Positions 17,949 through 25,476 of a stretch of 64,000 nt of DNA are shown piece by piece. Under the pieces are notes generated by a model. The model was not told the DNA's origin, did no database searches, and was given only the letters and a program-made list of their open reading frames with translations. Positions within the stretch are counted from its first letter, which is position 1. Every line of letters starts with the position of its first letter. The DNA is from Ligilactobacillus sp900765635 (GTDB lineage: Bacteria; Bacillota; Bacilli; Lactobacillales; Lactobacillaceae): NCBI RefSeq assembly GCF_949152225.1, contig NZ_CASCJC010000001.1:1674001-1738000 (forward strand), given 5' to 3'. The translations under genes were made by a program, and so were the position numbers.

Positions 17949-18067
17949 GAGATATGTTACACATGTCTCTTCTTCTAAAAAATCAATGTTAGCGTCCTTT
18001 GACTAACTGATTTTGCTATATAACATACTCCTTTTTCTCCACGGCATTACGTCGTGGAGTTTTTTTT
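17949..18067 (+). ncRNA. Candidate small RNA 2 (two hairpins plus terminator)
   Basis: In order: hairpin GAGATATGT-TAC-ACATGTCTC (17949-17969), an imperfect hairpin AATCAATGTTAG...CTAACTGATT (about 17979-18012), a spacer ending ATACTCCTTTTT, and the terminator CTCCACG...CGTGGAG with eight T (18037-18067). The gap 17842-18230 contains no coding sequence. The 3' module is nearly identical to that at 17086-17127. It is not recognised as a known RNA family. Confidence 0.45.
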
Positions 18068-18193
18068 AAATCGTAATATGTTTTTAACAAATACTTAAAT
18101 AATAACTTTTTACTATTTTCTAAATCGTAATGAACAACATTTAGCTCGCAAAAACACTTGACACAACAAGCTTTTTCCCCTAAGATACTAAAC

Positions 18194-18206
18194 AGTAATC
18201 ATTACT
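18194..18206. promoter_or_regulatory. Candidate Zur-type operator (AGTAATCATTACT)
   Basis: Perfect 6-1-6 palindrome 25 bp before the metal-binding protein start. It resembles the Zur box core TCGTAATNATTACGA. Two further half-sites AAATCGTAAT lie upstream at 18068-18077 and 18122-18131. Zinc-responsive control of this operon is inferred. Confidence 0.5.
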
Positions 18207-18230
18207 CAATAAAGGAGAGCATAAATCTAC

Positions 18231-19082
18231 ATGAAAAAAATCATCTATACTTTAGTATTGTTACTTACTAGTTTTTTATTCGCCCCAAGCGCACATGCCA
18301 AGGATACTAAGTTAAATATCGTGACTACCACCGATTTTTACGGCGAAGTTGCCAAAAAAGTTGCCGGTAAATACGCAACCGTCACTTCAATCATCAACAG
18401 TCCTAACATTGATCCACATGATTTTGAGCCAACGACTAAAACAGCTAAACTCGTTGCCAAAAGTGATTTAGTCTTATATAACGGCATGGGCTATGATACT
18501 TGGGTTAAAAAACTTGGTGGCAAAAAATACATCTCGGTTCAAACCATCATGCATGCCAAAGACGGCGCTAACGAACATTTGTGGTACAAGCCTCAAACTA
18601 TGGCTAAAACTGCAACATATTTAGCCAAACAATATGGTAAACTAGATCCTAAACACAAAAAACAATACAGCGCCAACGCTAAAAAATACATTAAACAACT
18701 CAACGAACTCAACCAAAAATTAGCCCAAATTAAAAAGACTGCCAACAACCAAAAAGTAGCTGTTAGCGAACCTGTTTTTGATTATGCCTTAAAAGCAATG
18801 GGCTTTAAGATTGCTAATCAACATTTTGCCAAAGCAACCGAAGAAGGCGCAGATCCTTCTTACTCTGATATCAAACACCTTCAAAACGATATCAAGAACA
18901 AAAAAATTGCCTTTTTCGTTGCTAACAAGCAAAGCGATAGCAAAGTCATCCAAAACATGATTGAGTTGTGTCAAAAATCCGATGTTCCAGTAGTTGAAGT
19001 TACAGAAACACTCCCTAAAGATCACAGCTACATTCAATGGATGACTGCACAATATGAACAAATTCTTAAGTTACAAAAATAA
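18231..19082 (+). CDS. Zinc/manganese ABC transporter substrate-binding protein (ZnuA/AdcA type)
   Basis: 283 residues, cluster A-1 metal-binding fold. The signal sequence ends APSAHA-KDT with no lipobox cysteine, so it looks secreted rather than lipid-anchored, which is unusual for a Gram-positive binding protein. Candidate metal ligands are His in DPHDFEPT (near 62), His in ANEHLWYKP (near 115), and acidic residues of the C-lobe (EEGADPSYSD). The histidine-rich loop of many ZnuA proteins is missing. It is the first gene of an operon with the ATPase and permease, under Zur-like half-sites. Zinc is more likely than manganese because of those sites, but the metal is not proven. Confidence 0.88.
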   Translation: MKKIIYTLVLLLTSFLFAPSAHAKDTKLNIVTTTDFYGEVAKKVAGKYATVTSIINSPNIDPHDFEPTTKTAKLVAKSDLVLYNGMGYDTWVKKLGGKKYISVQTIMHAKDGANEHLWYKPQTMAKTATYLAKQYGKLDPKHKKQYSANAKKYIKQLNELNQKLAQIKKTANNQKVAVSEPVFDYALKAMGFKIANQHFAKATEEGADPSYSDIKHLQNDIKNKKIAFFVANKQSDSKVIQNMIELCQKSDVPVVEVTETLPKDHSYIQWMTAQYEQILKLQK

Positions 19083-19098
19083 TTGGAAGTGAAATAAA

Positions 19099-19758
19099 AT
19101 GGACAGTATCCTCAAAGTAACAGGACTTAACCTCGATATCCCTGGTCGGCGTCTTTTTAATGATTTACGCTTTGAGATTCCCAAAAACGCCTTGACTTGT
19201 ATCACAGGCGAAAATGGTGTGGGCAAAACAACTTTGATCAAACACCTATTAGAAGACTTAGAACACGGTCATCAAGTCCACACACATTTTGATATCAGTC
19301 GCGATCAGGTACAATATGTGCCTCAATTACGCAGCATAGATGACGAATATCCTCTTTGTGTGGCTGATTTTGTCAAGTTCGGTATCAAAAAATGTTTCTG
19401 GCCTTGGAACAATAAACAAGCCAAAGATAAAGTCATGCAAATCTTAGCTGAAACTAAATTAACTAAGTTAGCTAAACAGCCTTTAGGCAAAGCTTCTGGG
19501 GGCGAAAAACAACGGACCTATCTTGCACAAGCTTTGTGTGCCGATCCAAAACTATTAATTTTAGATGAAGCAACTGCTAATCTCGATCAAACCTCAAAAC
19601 ATGAGTTGTTGTCATTGCTACGTAAAAGCATGCGTGAACATGGCTTAACGGTCATCTTCATCACTCATGACCCTGAATTATTGGCACAATACGCTGATTA
19701 TGAGCTACATTTAGCTAATCAAACATGCACACTCATCAAAAAGGAGGCACAAAGCTGA
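19099..19758 (+). CDS. Metal ABC transporter ATP-binding protein (ZnuC/AdcC type)
   Basis: 219 residues. Walker A GENGVGKTTLIKHLLEDL, signature ASGGEKQRTYLAQAL, Walker B LLILDEATANLD and switch His in FITHDPELLAQYAD. It follows the binding protein by 16 bp, and its stop codon overlaps the permease start (TGATG). It supplies energy for uptake of zinc or a related divalent metal. Confidence 0.92.
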   Translation: MDSILKVTGLNLDIPGRRLFNDLRFEIPKNALTCITGENGVGKTTLIKHLLEDLEHGHQVHTHFDISRDQVQYVPQLRSIDDEYPLCVADFVKFGIKKCFWPWNNKQAKDKVMQILAETKLTKLAKQPLGKASGGEKQRTYLAQALCADPKLLILDEATANLDQTSKHELLSLLRKSMREHGLTVIFITHDPELLAQYADYELHLANQTCTLIKKEAQS

Positions 19759-20558
19759 TGTTTCAATATGATTTCATGCGCTATGCATTTATCTCGGGGA
19801 TTTTTATTGCCCTTATCTGTGGCATAATGGGCGTTTTTGTTGTCGCACGCCAAACGTCATTTTTCACCCACACCTTATCTGAAATCGGCTTTTCGGGTGC
19901 TTCGTTTGGTGTTTTTGCTGGGATTTCCCCGTTGCTTGGTATGTTGACTTTTACTTGTGCCAGTGCTATTTTCATCGGCTTATCTGGTCAACGTTTAGGC
20001 CGACGTGAAGCATCTATCAGTGTTTTTTCAGGGATCTTTCTTGGTTTAGGCATCTTGTTTTTATCTCTTTCAGATAAGCAAACTAGTTATGCAACAAGCA
20101 TCTTGTTTGGAAGCATCGTTGGCATCAATCGTGATAATCTGTTGACCTTAGTCTTGTTAAGTATCGTTTTGCTTGTAGTCATCGGTGTATTATTTCGCAA
20201 ACTGGCCTATAATTCATTTGATGCACAAGGCGCAGAGTTCAACCAACGTTTCAACCAATTAATCTCGGTTATCTTTTTAGTCTTATTAGCTTTGACCATC
20301 AGTATTACAGCGCAAATCGTGGGTTCGTTACTTATCTTTGTTTTATTGACGATTCCAGCTTCGGCGGCTAAATACTACACCCATTCACTTTACAAAATGA
20401 TTGGCTTAAACATTGCATTTGCCTTGTTTGGTATCTGGTTAGGGCTTTATTTAAGTTATTTAACCGACTGGCCGGTCAGCTTCTTTATTACTTTGATTGA
20501 AGCTTTAATTTATGGCAGTGCCCTATTAAAAGAATATCTAGCAAATACACATAATTAG
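19758..20558 (+). CDS. Metal ABC transporter permease (ZnuB/AdcB type)
   Basis: 266 residues from ATG at 19758, overlapping the ATPase stop and preceded by AAGGAGG at 19741; a longer reading would begin inside the ATPase gene. The protein has about eight hydrophobic segments and the family features of ABC-3 permeases (GVFVVARQTSFFTHTLSEIG, LTISITAQIVGSLLIFVLLT). It completes the three-gene metal uptake operon, which ends in a terminator. Confidence 0.92.
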   Translation: MFQYDFMRYAFISGIFIALICGIMGVFVVARQTSFFTHTLSEIGFSGASFGVFAGISPLLGMLTFTCASAIFIGLSGQRLGRREASISVFSGIFLGLGILFLSLSDKQTSYATSILFGSIVGINRDNLLTLVLLSIVLLVVIGVLFRKLAYNSFDAQGAEFNQRFNQLISVIFLVLLALTISITAQIVGSLLIFVLLTIPASAAKYYTHSLYKMIGLNIAFALFGIWLGLYLSYLTDWPVSFFITLIEALIYGSALLKEYLANTHN

Positions 20559-20564
20559 CCTTAA

Positions 20565-20590
20565 CCCTCGCAAAAAAGCGAGGGTTTTTA
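20565..20590 (+). terminator. Terminator of metal ABC operon
   Basis: CCCTCGC-AAAAAA-GCGAGGG followed by a T-run. Confidence 0.85.
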
Positions 20591-20666
20591 ATTTATTTTC
20601 AATCCCCAAAAACTGCACGTTATCAGCTTCACGGGAACATTTTTAAAAAAAAGTTAATTTTTTCTC

Positions 20667-20695
20667 TTGATTTTTTAATCTTTTAACCATATAAT
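20667..20695 (+). promoter_or_regulatory. Sigma-A promoter of the peptide-binding protein gene
   Basis: TTGATT (20667-20672), 17-bp spacer, TATAAT (20690-20695). Confidence 0.7.
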
Positions 20696-20745
20696 TTATA
20701 ACAATCTAATCATTCTATAATTTACCTAAAAAGGAGAGTGTGTCT

Positions 20746-22371
20746 ATGAAACTTAAAAAATTGCTTGTAACCGGGACTATCTTAGCTTGTTCTAGCCTAA
20801 CGGTCAACTTACTTATTCCTGCTAGTGCCAGTGCCGCTAGCTCCAAGAAAGCCTTAAACTGGAGCATCCCATCTGAACTGTCTACAATCGATCCTTCTAA
20901 AGTTACCGATACTTATGGTGGTGACATGGTCAGCAACACGCTAGAAGGTCTTTATCGTTTAGGTAAAAACTCTAAGATTGAATCGGGTATGGCTAAAAAG
21001 ACAACAGTCTCTGATGATGGCTTGACCTATACATTTACCTTACGTTCTAATAACAAGTGGTCTAACGGTGATCCTGTGACTGCACAAGACTTCGTTTATT
21101 CTTGGCAGCGTACGGTCGATCCTAAGACAGCCTCTTCTTACGCTTATTTATTTGACGGAATTAAAAATGCTAACGACATCATGGCAGGAACCAAAGCACC
21201 TGAAACCTTAGGCGTTAAAGCCCAAGGCAAATACAAGTTGGTCGTAACATTAGAAAAACAAATTCCTTATTTCAAATTATTGATGGGCTTTGATGTCTTT
21301 TTCCCACAAAACCAAAAAGCCGTTGAAAAATACGGCGATAAATATGGTACAGCCGCTAAATACATGGTTTATAACGGACCATTTAAGATGGTTGGTTGGG
21401 ATGGCTCTAACCTCAAATGGAAACTCGTTAAAAACAACAGCTATTGGGACAAGAAAAATGTAAAATTAAAACAAATCAATTTCCAAGTTACCAAGAGTAC
21501 TACAACTTCTTATAACTTGTATCAAGCTAACAAACTCGATCAAACCAACTTAAGTGCCGAACAAGCACGCCAATTGAAAAATCAAAGTGGTTATACCGTC
21601 TTAAAGCAAGCACGAACAAACTACTTAGAATTCAACCAAACAATGCCAATCTTCCAAAATCAAAAGATTCGCCAAGCTATCTCTTATGCAATCAACCGTA
21701 AACCTTTGGCTAATACCGTAATTGGCGGGGGCTCAACTCCTGCTAAAAGCGTAGTTTCTTCTGGTTTAGCCAGTCGTGATGGCGTAGATTTTGTCAATGC
21801 AGCTAAAACTTCTGTTGGTACGACTTATAACAAGAAAAAGGCTCAACAGCTCTTACAAGAAGGACTTAAAGAAATCGGCAAAGACAGCCTTAGTTTCACC
21901 CTTTTAGGTGACGATACTGATGCAAGCAAAAAGATTACAGAATACTTGCAAAGTCAAATCGAAGCTAACTTGCCAGGCACAAAAGTTACCGTAGAAAACG
22001 TTCCATTTAAAACGCGGGTCACACGTTCACAAAATACCGATTTTGAAGTCGTAGTTTCTAGTTGGCAAGCGGACTTCTCCGATCCAATCAGCTTTTTAGA
22101 TATGTTTACCTCTAACAACAGCTACAACTTTGGTAAATGGAAAAATGCAGATTACGACAAGTTGATCACTGCATCTAAGACAACCGATGCAACCGATCCT
22201 GCAAAACGTTGGGATGATTTGGTTGCTGCTTCTAAACTATTAAATGAAGACCAAGGTGTAGTGCCATTAGTTCAAATCAACACCCCACAAATGATTCGGC
22301 CTGATGTTAAAGGCTTGATTCAAAATACAGCCGGAATAACTAATAACTGGAAAAACGTTTATTTTAAATAG
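20746..22371 (+). CDS. Peptide ABC transporter substrate-binding protein (OppA family), orphan
   Basis: 541 residues from ATG at 20746, seven bases after AAGGAGAG; the GTG at 20740 is too close to that site. SBP family 5 features include LNWSIPSELSTIDPSKVTD, YTFTLRSNNKWSNGDPVTAQ followed by DFVYSWQRTVDP, and the C-lobe QADFSDPISFLDMFTS. The signal sequence ends PASASA-ASSKK and lacks a convincing lipobox (Cys15 follows only a short hydrophobic run), so type I cleavage is more likely. No permease or ATPase is adjacent. It has its own promoter and terminator and may serve the Opp system at 58.7 kb. Confidence 0.88.
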   Translation: MKLKKLLVTGTILACSSLTVNLLIPASASAASSKKALNWSIPSELSTIDPSKVTDTYGGDMVSNTLEGLYRLGKNSKIESGMAKKTTVSDDGLTYTFTLRSNNKWSNGDPVTAQDFVYSWQRTVDPKTASSYAYLFDGIKNANDIMAGTKAPETLGVKAQGKYKLVVTLEKQIPYFKLLMGFDVFFPQNQKAVEKYGDKYGTAAKYMVYNGPFKMVGWDGSNLKWKLVKNNSYWDKKNVKLKQINFQVTKSTTTSYNLYQANKLDQTNLSAEQARQLKNQSGYTVLKQARTNYLEFNQTMPIFQNQKIRQAISYAINRKPLANTVIGGGSTPAKSVVSSGLASRDGVDFVNAAKTSVGTTYNKKKAQQLLQEGLKEIGKDSLSFTLLGDDTDASKKITEYLQSQIEANLPGTKVTVENVPFKTRVTRSQNTDFEVVVSSWQADFSDPISFLDMFTSNNSYNFGKWKNADYDKLITASKTTDATDPAKRWDDLVAASKLLNEDQGVVPLVQINTPQMIRPDVKGLIQNTAGITNNWKNVYFK

Positions 22372-22373
22372 TT

Positions 22374-22408
22374 AAAAACTCTAAGGTTTTTTGACCTTAG
22401 AGTTTTTT
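22374..22408 (+). terminator. Terminator of oppA-like gene
   Basis: Arms AAAAACTCTAAGGT and ACCTTAGAGTTTTT directly after the stop codon. Confidence 0.85.
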
Positions 22409-22414
22409 GCGTGA

Positions 22415-22450
22415 AGCTTTCAGACTAGCTTTTAGACTAGCTTTTAGACT
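22415..22450 (+). repeat. Three tandem 12-bp repeats (AGCTTTTAGACT)
   Basis: AGCTTTCAGACT, AGCTTTTAGACT and AGCTTTTAGACT lie head to tail between the oppA terminator and the -10 (TATAAT, 22461-22466) of the folT leader. The third unit covers the -35 area of that promoter. Confidence 0.8.
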
Positions 22451-22482
22451 ACATTAATGTTATAATTTCATGGTTAGGGGTA

Positions 22483-22559
22483 GGAGATTTAACGTTAAGG
22501 ATCGGTGGAACGGAATGTGAACACCGATAGAAAGACGCTGTTTCTGCGCTTATTTCTCC
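22483..22559 (+). ncRNA. THF (tetrahydrofolate) riboswitch
   Basis: The block starts GGAGA (22483) and closes TCTCC (22555-22559). It contains the conserved-looking segments AACGTTAAGGATCGGTGG and GGAATGTGAACACCG, a match by eye to the folT-class THF riboswitch. It is followed by a folate-type ECF S component, the classic target. Tetrahydrofolate binding is expected to lower expression. Confidence 0.85.
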
Positions 22560-22598
22560 GCATTCACCAAAAATCAATTAAATAATTCCTGGTGCTTG

Positions 22599-22625
22599 TC
22601 TCCTTTCAAAATAAATTTTGGGAGA
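22599..22625 (+). promoter_or_regulatory. Hairpin that can hide the folT Shine-Dalgarno
   Basis: TCTCC...CAAAAT (22599-22611) can pair with ATTTTG...GGAGA (22614-22625), burying the GGGAG ribosome site of folT. No T-run follows, so the riboswitch probably acts on translation. Confidence 0.55.
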
Positions 22626-22632
22626 TGTTTTA

Positions 22633-23175
22633 ATGTCAAAACTCACATGGAAAAGTCCTAAACTGACGGTACGCATAATTGCGATCGCGGCTTTATTGAT
22701 TGCTTTAAAGGTTATCTTAAGCAAGTTTTCAATCGGCTCAGAATCGCTAGTTAAAGTTAGTTTTGGCTTTGTTGGTACGATACTTGTCGGCTATTACCTA
22801 GGTCCTTGGCTTGGTGGAGTCGCAATGGTTATCTATGATTTAATCGCCAACACGATTTTTGCGACTGGTGGTAACTTTTTTATCGGCTTTACTTTTTCTG
22901 CTTTCCTAAGCGGTGTATTAGCCGGAGCATTCTTTTACCAACAAAAAATCAGCTGGCAACGCGTCTTGATCTATGAGTTTATCCAATCGTTAGTTTCAAA
23001 TATTTTATTGACAACACTTTGGATTCATATTTTGTACCACGCACCATTATGGTCATTGTTAGTCGTACGTGTGCCTAAAAACTTGATTATGTGGCCGATT
23101 GAAACCTTGATTGGTGTCATCGTGTTAAATGCTATTGTCAAGATTGAGCACACTCGTCCAGAATCTTATAGCTAA
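22633..23175 (+). CDS. folT: ECF transporter S component for folate (FolT)
   Basis: 180 residues from ATG at 22633, eight bases after GGGAG; the longer TTG reading covers that SD. It is a six-helix membrane protein of ECF S-component size, with family-like stretches LALKVILSKFSIG-type (IALKVILSKFS), LVKVSFGFVGTILVGYYLGP, DLIANTIFATGGNFFIGFTF and RVPKNLIMWPIETLIG. The THF riboswitch upstream supports folate as substrate. It needs the shared EcfA1A2T module, which is not in this window. Confidence 0.92.
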   Translation: MSKLTWKSPKLTVRIIAIAALLIALKVILSKFSIGSESLVKVSFGFVGTILVGYYLGPWLGGVAMVIYDLIANTIFATGGNFFIGFTFSAFLSGVLAGAFFYQQKISWQRVLIYEFIQSLVSNILLTTLWIHILYHAPLWSLLVVRVPKNLIMWPIETLIGVIVLNAIVKIEHTRPESYS

Positions 23176-23180
23176 TAAAG

Positions 23181-23207
23181 CAAGCCATACACTGGCTTGT
23201 TTTTTTA
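23181..23207 (+). terminator. Terminator of folT
   Basis: CAAGCCA-TACAC-TGGCTTG followed by seven T. Confidence 0.85.
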
Positions 23208-23256
23208 TTGCTCAAAAATGGTATAATAAAGGTAAATTAAGTAAGGACGTGATTGG

Positions 23257-24039
23257 ATGGAAAAATACGCATTAATCACCGGCGCTTCAAGCGGCATCGG
23301 CTTTGAAATGGCACAAATTCTCGCACAAAACGGCCACAATGTCATCTTGGTAGCTAGAAACAAAAAGCGGTTAACCGAACTGCAAGAGATTTTAAGCATG
23401 AATTATCGGGTCAAGGCACTAGCTTACCCTTGCGATCTAACTAAAGAAGGTGCGTGCGTTGAACTTTACCGTGAATTAATCGAAAATCAAGAGCTTAACA
23501 TTGACTTTTTAGTCAACAACGCCGGTATTGTGATTAGTGGTAAGTTTTTAGGTACGCCATGGCAACAAAGCGAAGAACTTTTACGGCTAAACATCACCGC
23601 TGTTTGTGAGTTGAGTTTCTTGTTTGGTAATCACATGAAACACAATCATGACGGACGCATCCTTAACATTGCTTCATGTGCAGGAATGTTGGCTGGCCCA
23701 GAATTAAACTTGTATTATGCTTCTAAAAACTTTGTCTTGGCCTTTTCACAAGCGCTAAGTCTTGAATTAAAGCATACTGGTGTAGCGGTAACAGCCTTAT
23801 GCCCTGGCCCTGTGGCAACAAACTTCGCTAATAATGCTGGTTTAAACAATTCTTGTATGTTCAAACGCCTTCCAATCATGGATGCGCAAAGCGTTGCACA
23901 AGCAGGTTATCAAGCAGCTATGCAGAAAAAAAGCCTCAAATACTGCGGTGGGATTGCTCAAAGCGTCAACCTTGGTGCACGTTTGTTCTCCCGCAAATTC
24001 ATGGCCCGCTTAGCCTATCGCATCAATAAGGTTAAATAA
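23257..24039 (+). CDS. Short-chain dehydrogenase/reductase (classical SDR)
   Basis: 260 residues. NAD(P)-binding TGASSGIGFEMAQILAQNG, NNAG in FLVNNAGIVISG, the catalytic Ser region NIASCAGM, and YxxxK as YYASKNF are all present. ARN after the second strand (VILVARNKKRLTEL) suggests NADP(H) preference. It belongs to the DltE/YqjQ-like group of general oxidoreductases; the substrate is unknown. Monocistronic with its own terminator. Confidence 0.85.
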   Translation: MEKYALITGASSGIGFEMAQILAQNGHNVILVARNKKRLTELQEILSMNYRVKALAYPCDLTKEGACVELYRELIENQELNIDFLVNNAGIVISGKFLGTPWQQSEELLRLNITAVCELSFLFGNHMKHNHDGRILNIASCAGMLAGPELNLYYASKNFVLAFSQALSLELKHTGVAVTALCPGPVATNFANNAGLNNSCMFKRLPIMDAQSVAQAGYQAAMQKKSLKYCGGIAQSVNLGARLFSRKFMARLAYRINKVK

Positions 24040-24073
24040 TCTAGCATCGATAATACTAAAGTTGTTTAAAAGT

Positions 24074-24103
24074 AAAATCCGTCAAACATAGCGGATTTTT
24101 TAT
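24074..24103 (+). terminator. Terminator of SDR gene
   Basis: AAAATCCG-(10 nt)-CGGATTTTTT. Confidence 0.75.
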
Positions 24104-24172
24104 TTTTCTTTTTAATTGTAAACGCATTTTTTTAATATCGCTTGAATTTTATGTGAGTGAGTGCTATTCTTG

Positions 24173-24194
24173 TTTAAAAGTATTTTTTACTTAA
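24173..24194. promoter_or_regulatory. Candidate operator 1 upstream of MFS-nadC
   Basis: TTAAAAGTA and TACTTAA arms around a short T-rich centre; related to the stronger palindrome at 24237-24259. A further single half (TTTAAAAGTAAAA) lies at 24065. Confidence 0.4.
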
Positions 24195-24236
24195 TTATCG
24201 CGCGCAAATTAAAGTAAATTTTATTTTTATACCCTT

Positions 24237-24259
24237 TTAAAAGTAATTGTTACTTTTAA
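24237..24259. promoter_or_regulatory. Candidate operator 2 upstream of MFS-nadC
   Basis: Perfect 10-3-10 palindrome: TTAAAAGTAA, centre TTG, TTACTTTTAA. It lies 24 bp before the transporter start. A pyridine-nucleotide repressor of the NiaR/NadR kind is plausible, but the sequence does not match a consensus I can quote. Confidence 0.5.
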
Positions 24260-24283
24260 TCTCAAAGAAAGGCGTGTATTTAC

Positions 24284-25471
24284 GTGCAAATTAGCAATAC
24301 ACAGAAAAAATCTACTCTTTTTATCTTTATGATCATTGGCACGGCTTGGATGTTTGATGCTTTAGATGTCGGCTTATTATCTTACATCATGCCACTAATC
24401 CACAAAGAATGGCTTTTAAGTGAATCTCAAACAGGCTTAGTTAGCTCCGTTAGTTCTATTGGAATGATTTTTGGAGGTTTCTTATTCGGTCGTCTCGCAG
24501 ACAAAACGAGTCGCAGTCATGCACTTGTCTTGAGTATCTTAGTTTTTTCGTTAGGAAACTTCTTTTTAGCATTGAGTCCTGGGTTTTATAGCTTTTTGGT
24601 AATTCGTTTTATCGTTGGTTTAGGTTTAGGAGGCGAACTACCCGTAGCAGCTACTTATGTTGCAGACTTATACAGTGCCAAAGATCGTTCTAAAATGTTG
24701 ATTTTAGCCGACAGCTTTTGGGCAGTTGGTTGGTTAGTCGCAGCGGCCCTCTCCTTTTTGCTTAGCCCTGTTTTAGGCTGGCGTGGCTTATTGATTTTAA
24801 CGGCATTTAGTGCCTTTTTTGCACTAGTCGTACGTAAACACGTAGAAGATATCAGCAAACAAAAAACATCACTAGCAACACTTAATGGCTTAGATGCCTT
24901 GAAACAATCGTTTACTTGGCATACTCCACTTCTTTGGATTGCTTGGTTTATGGTCATGTTTAGCTATTATGGAATGTTCATGTGGTTGCCAAGCATCTTA
25001 GCGGCACGCGGAAATGATGTTGTCGAAGGTTTTGGTTACTCAACAATTATTGTAGTCGCCCAACTTCCAGGATATTTTGTGGCAGCTTGGTTGAGTAGCA
25101 AGATCAAGGTCCGTTACGTCTTTGCCATTTACATGGCGGGAACAGCGGTTGGTGCTTTATGGTTTGGACATGTTTCTGGTGCTTTATTGACGATTTTAGC
25201 CGGTTGTGTCTTATCATTTTTCAACCTAGGGGCTTATGGTGCTATCATCGCATTAACTCCACAACTTTATCACAACAACGTCAGAGGAACTATGACGGGC
25301 TTAGCACAAGGTATCGGTAGAATCGGTGCAGTCGTTGGACCTTTGTTAGTTGGTATCTTAATCGACCATAGCGTTTCGGTTAATAGCGTCTTTAATATTT
25401 TCATGCTTTCTTTATTAATCGGTGCGCTTTGTGTCTTAATCGTACCTGAAAATTTGCATGATGAGGATTGA
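24284..25471 (+). CDS. MFS transporter, NiaP-like (nicotinate or quinolinate uptake)
   Basis: 395 residues from GTG at 24284 (AAAGG upstream). There are twelve hydrophobic segments in the sugar/aromatic acid porter style: WMFDALDVGLLSYIMPLIHK, the loop 2-3 motif GRLADKTSRSHAL and RFIVGLGLGGELPVAATYVA. NiaP-type proteins import nicotinate, and similar genes next to nadC have been proposed to import quinolinate. Pairing with nadC, with no nadA or nadB in view, points to pyridine carboxylate salvage. The substrate is inferred from the neighbour. Confidence 0.78.
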   Translation: MQISNTQKKSTLFIFMIIGTAWMFDALDVGLLSYIMPLIHKEWLLSESQTGLVSSVSSIGMIFGGFLFGRLADKTSRSHALVLSILVFSLGNFFLALSPGFYSFLVIRFIVGLGLGGELPVAATYVADLYSAKDRSKMLILADSFWAVGWLVAAALSFLLSPVLGWRGLLILTAFSAFFALVVRKHVEDISKQKTSLATLNGLDALKQSFTWHTPLLWIAWFMVMFSYYGMFMWLPSILAARGNDVVEGFGYSTIIVVAQLPGYFVAAWLSSKIKVRYVFAIYMAGTAVGALWFGHVSGALLTILAGCVLSFFNLGAYGAIIALTPQLYHNNVRGTMTGLAQGIGRIGAVVGPLLVGILIDHSVSVNSVFNIFMLSLLIGALCVLIVPENLHDED

Positions 25472-25476
25472 TACTA

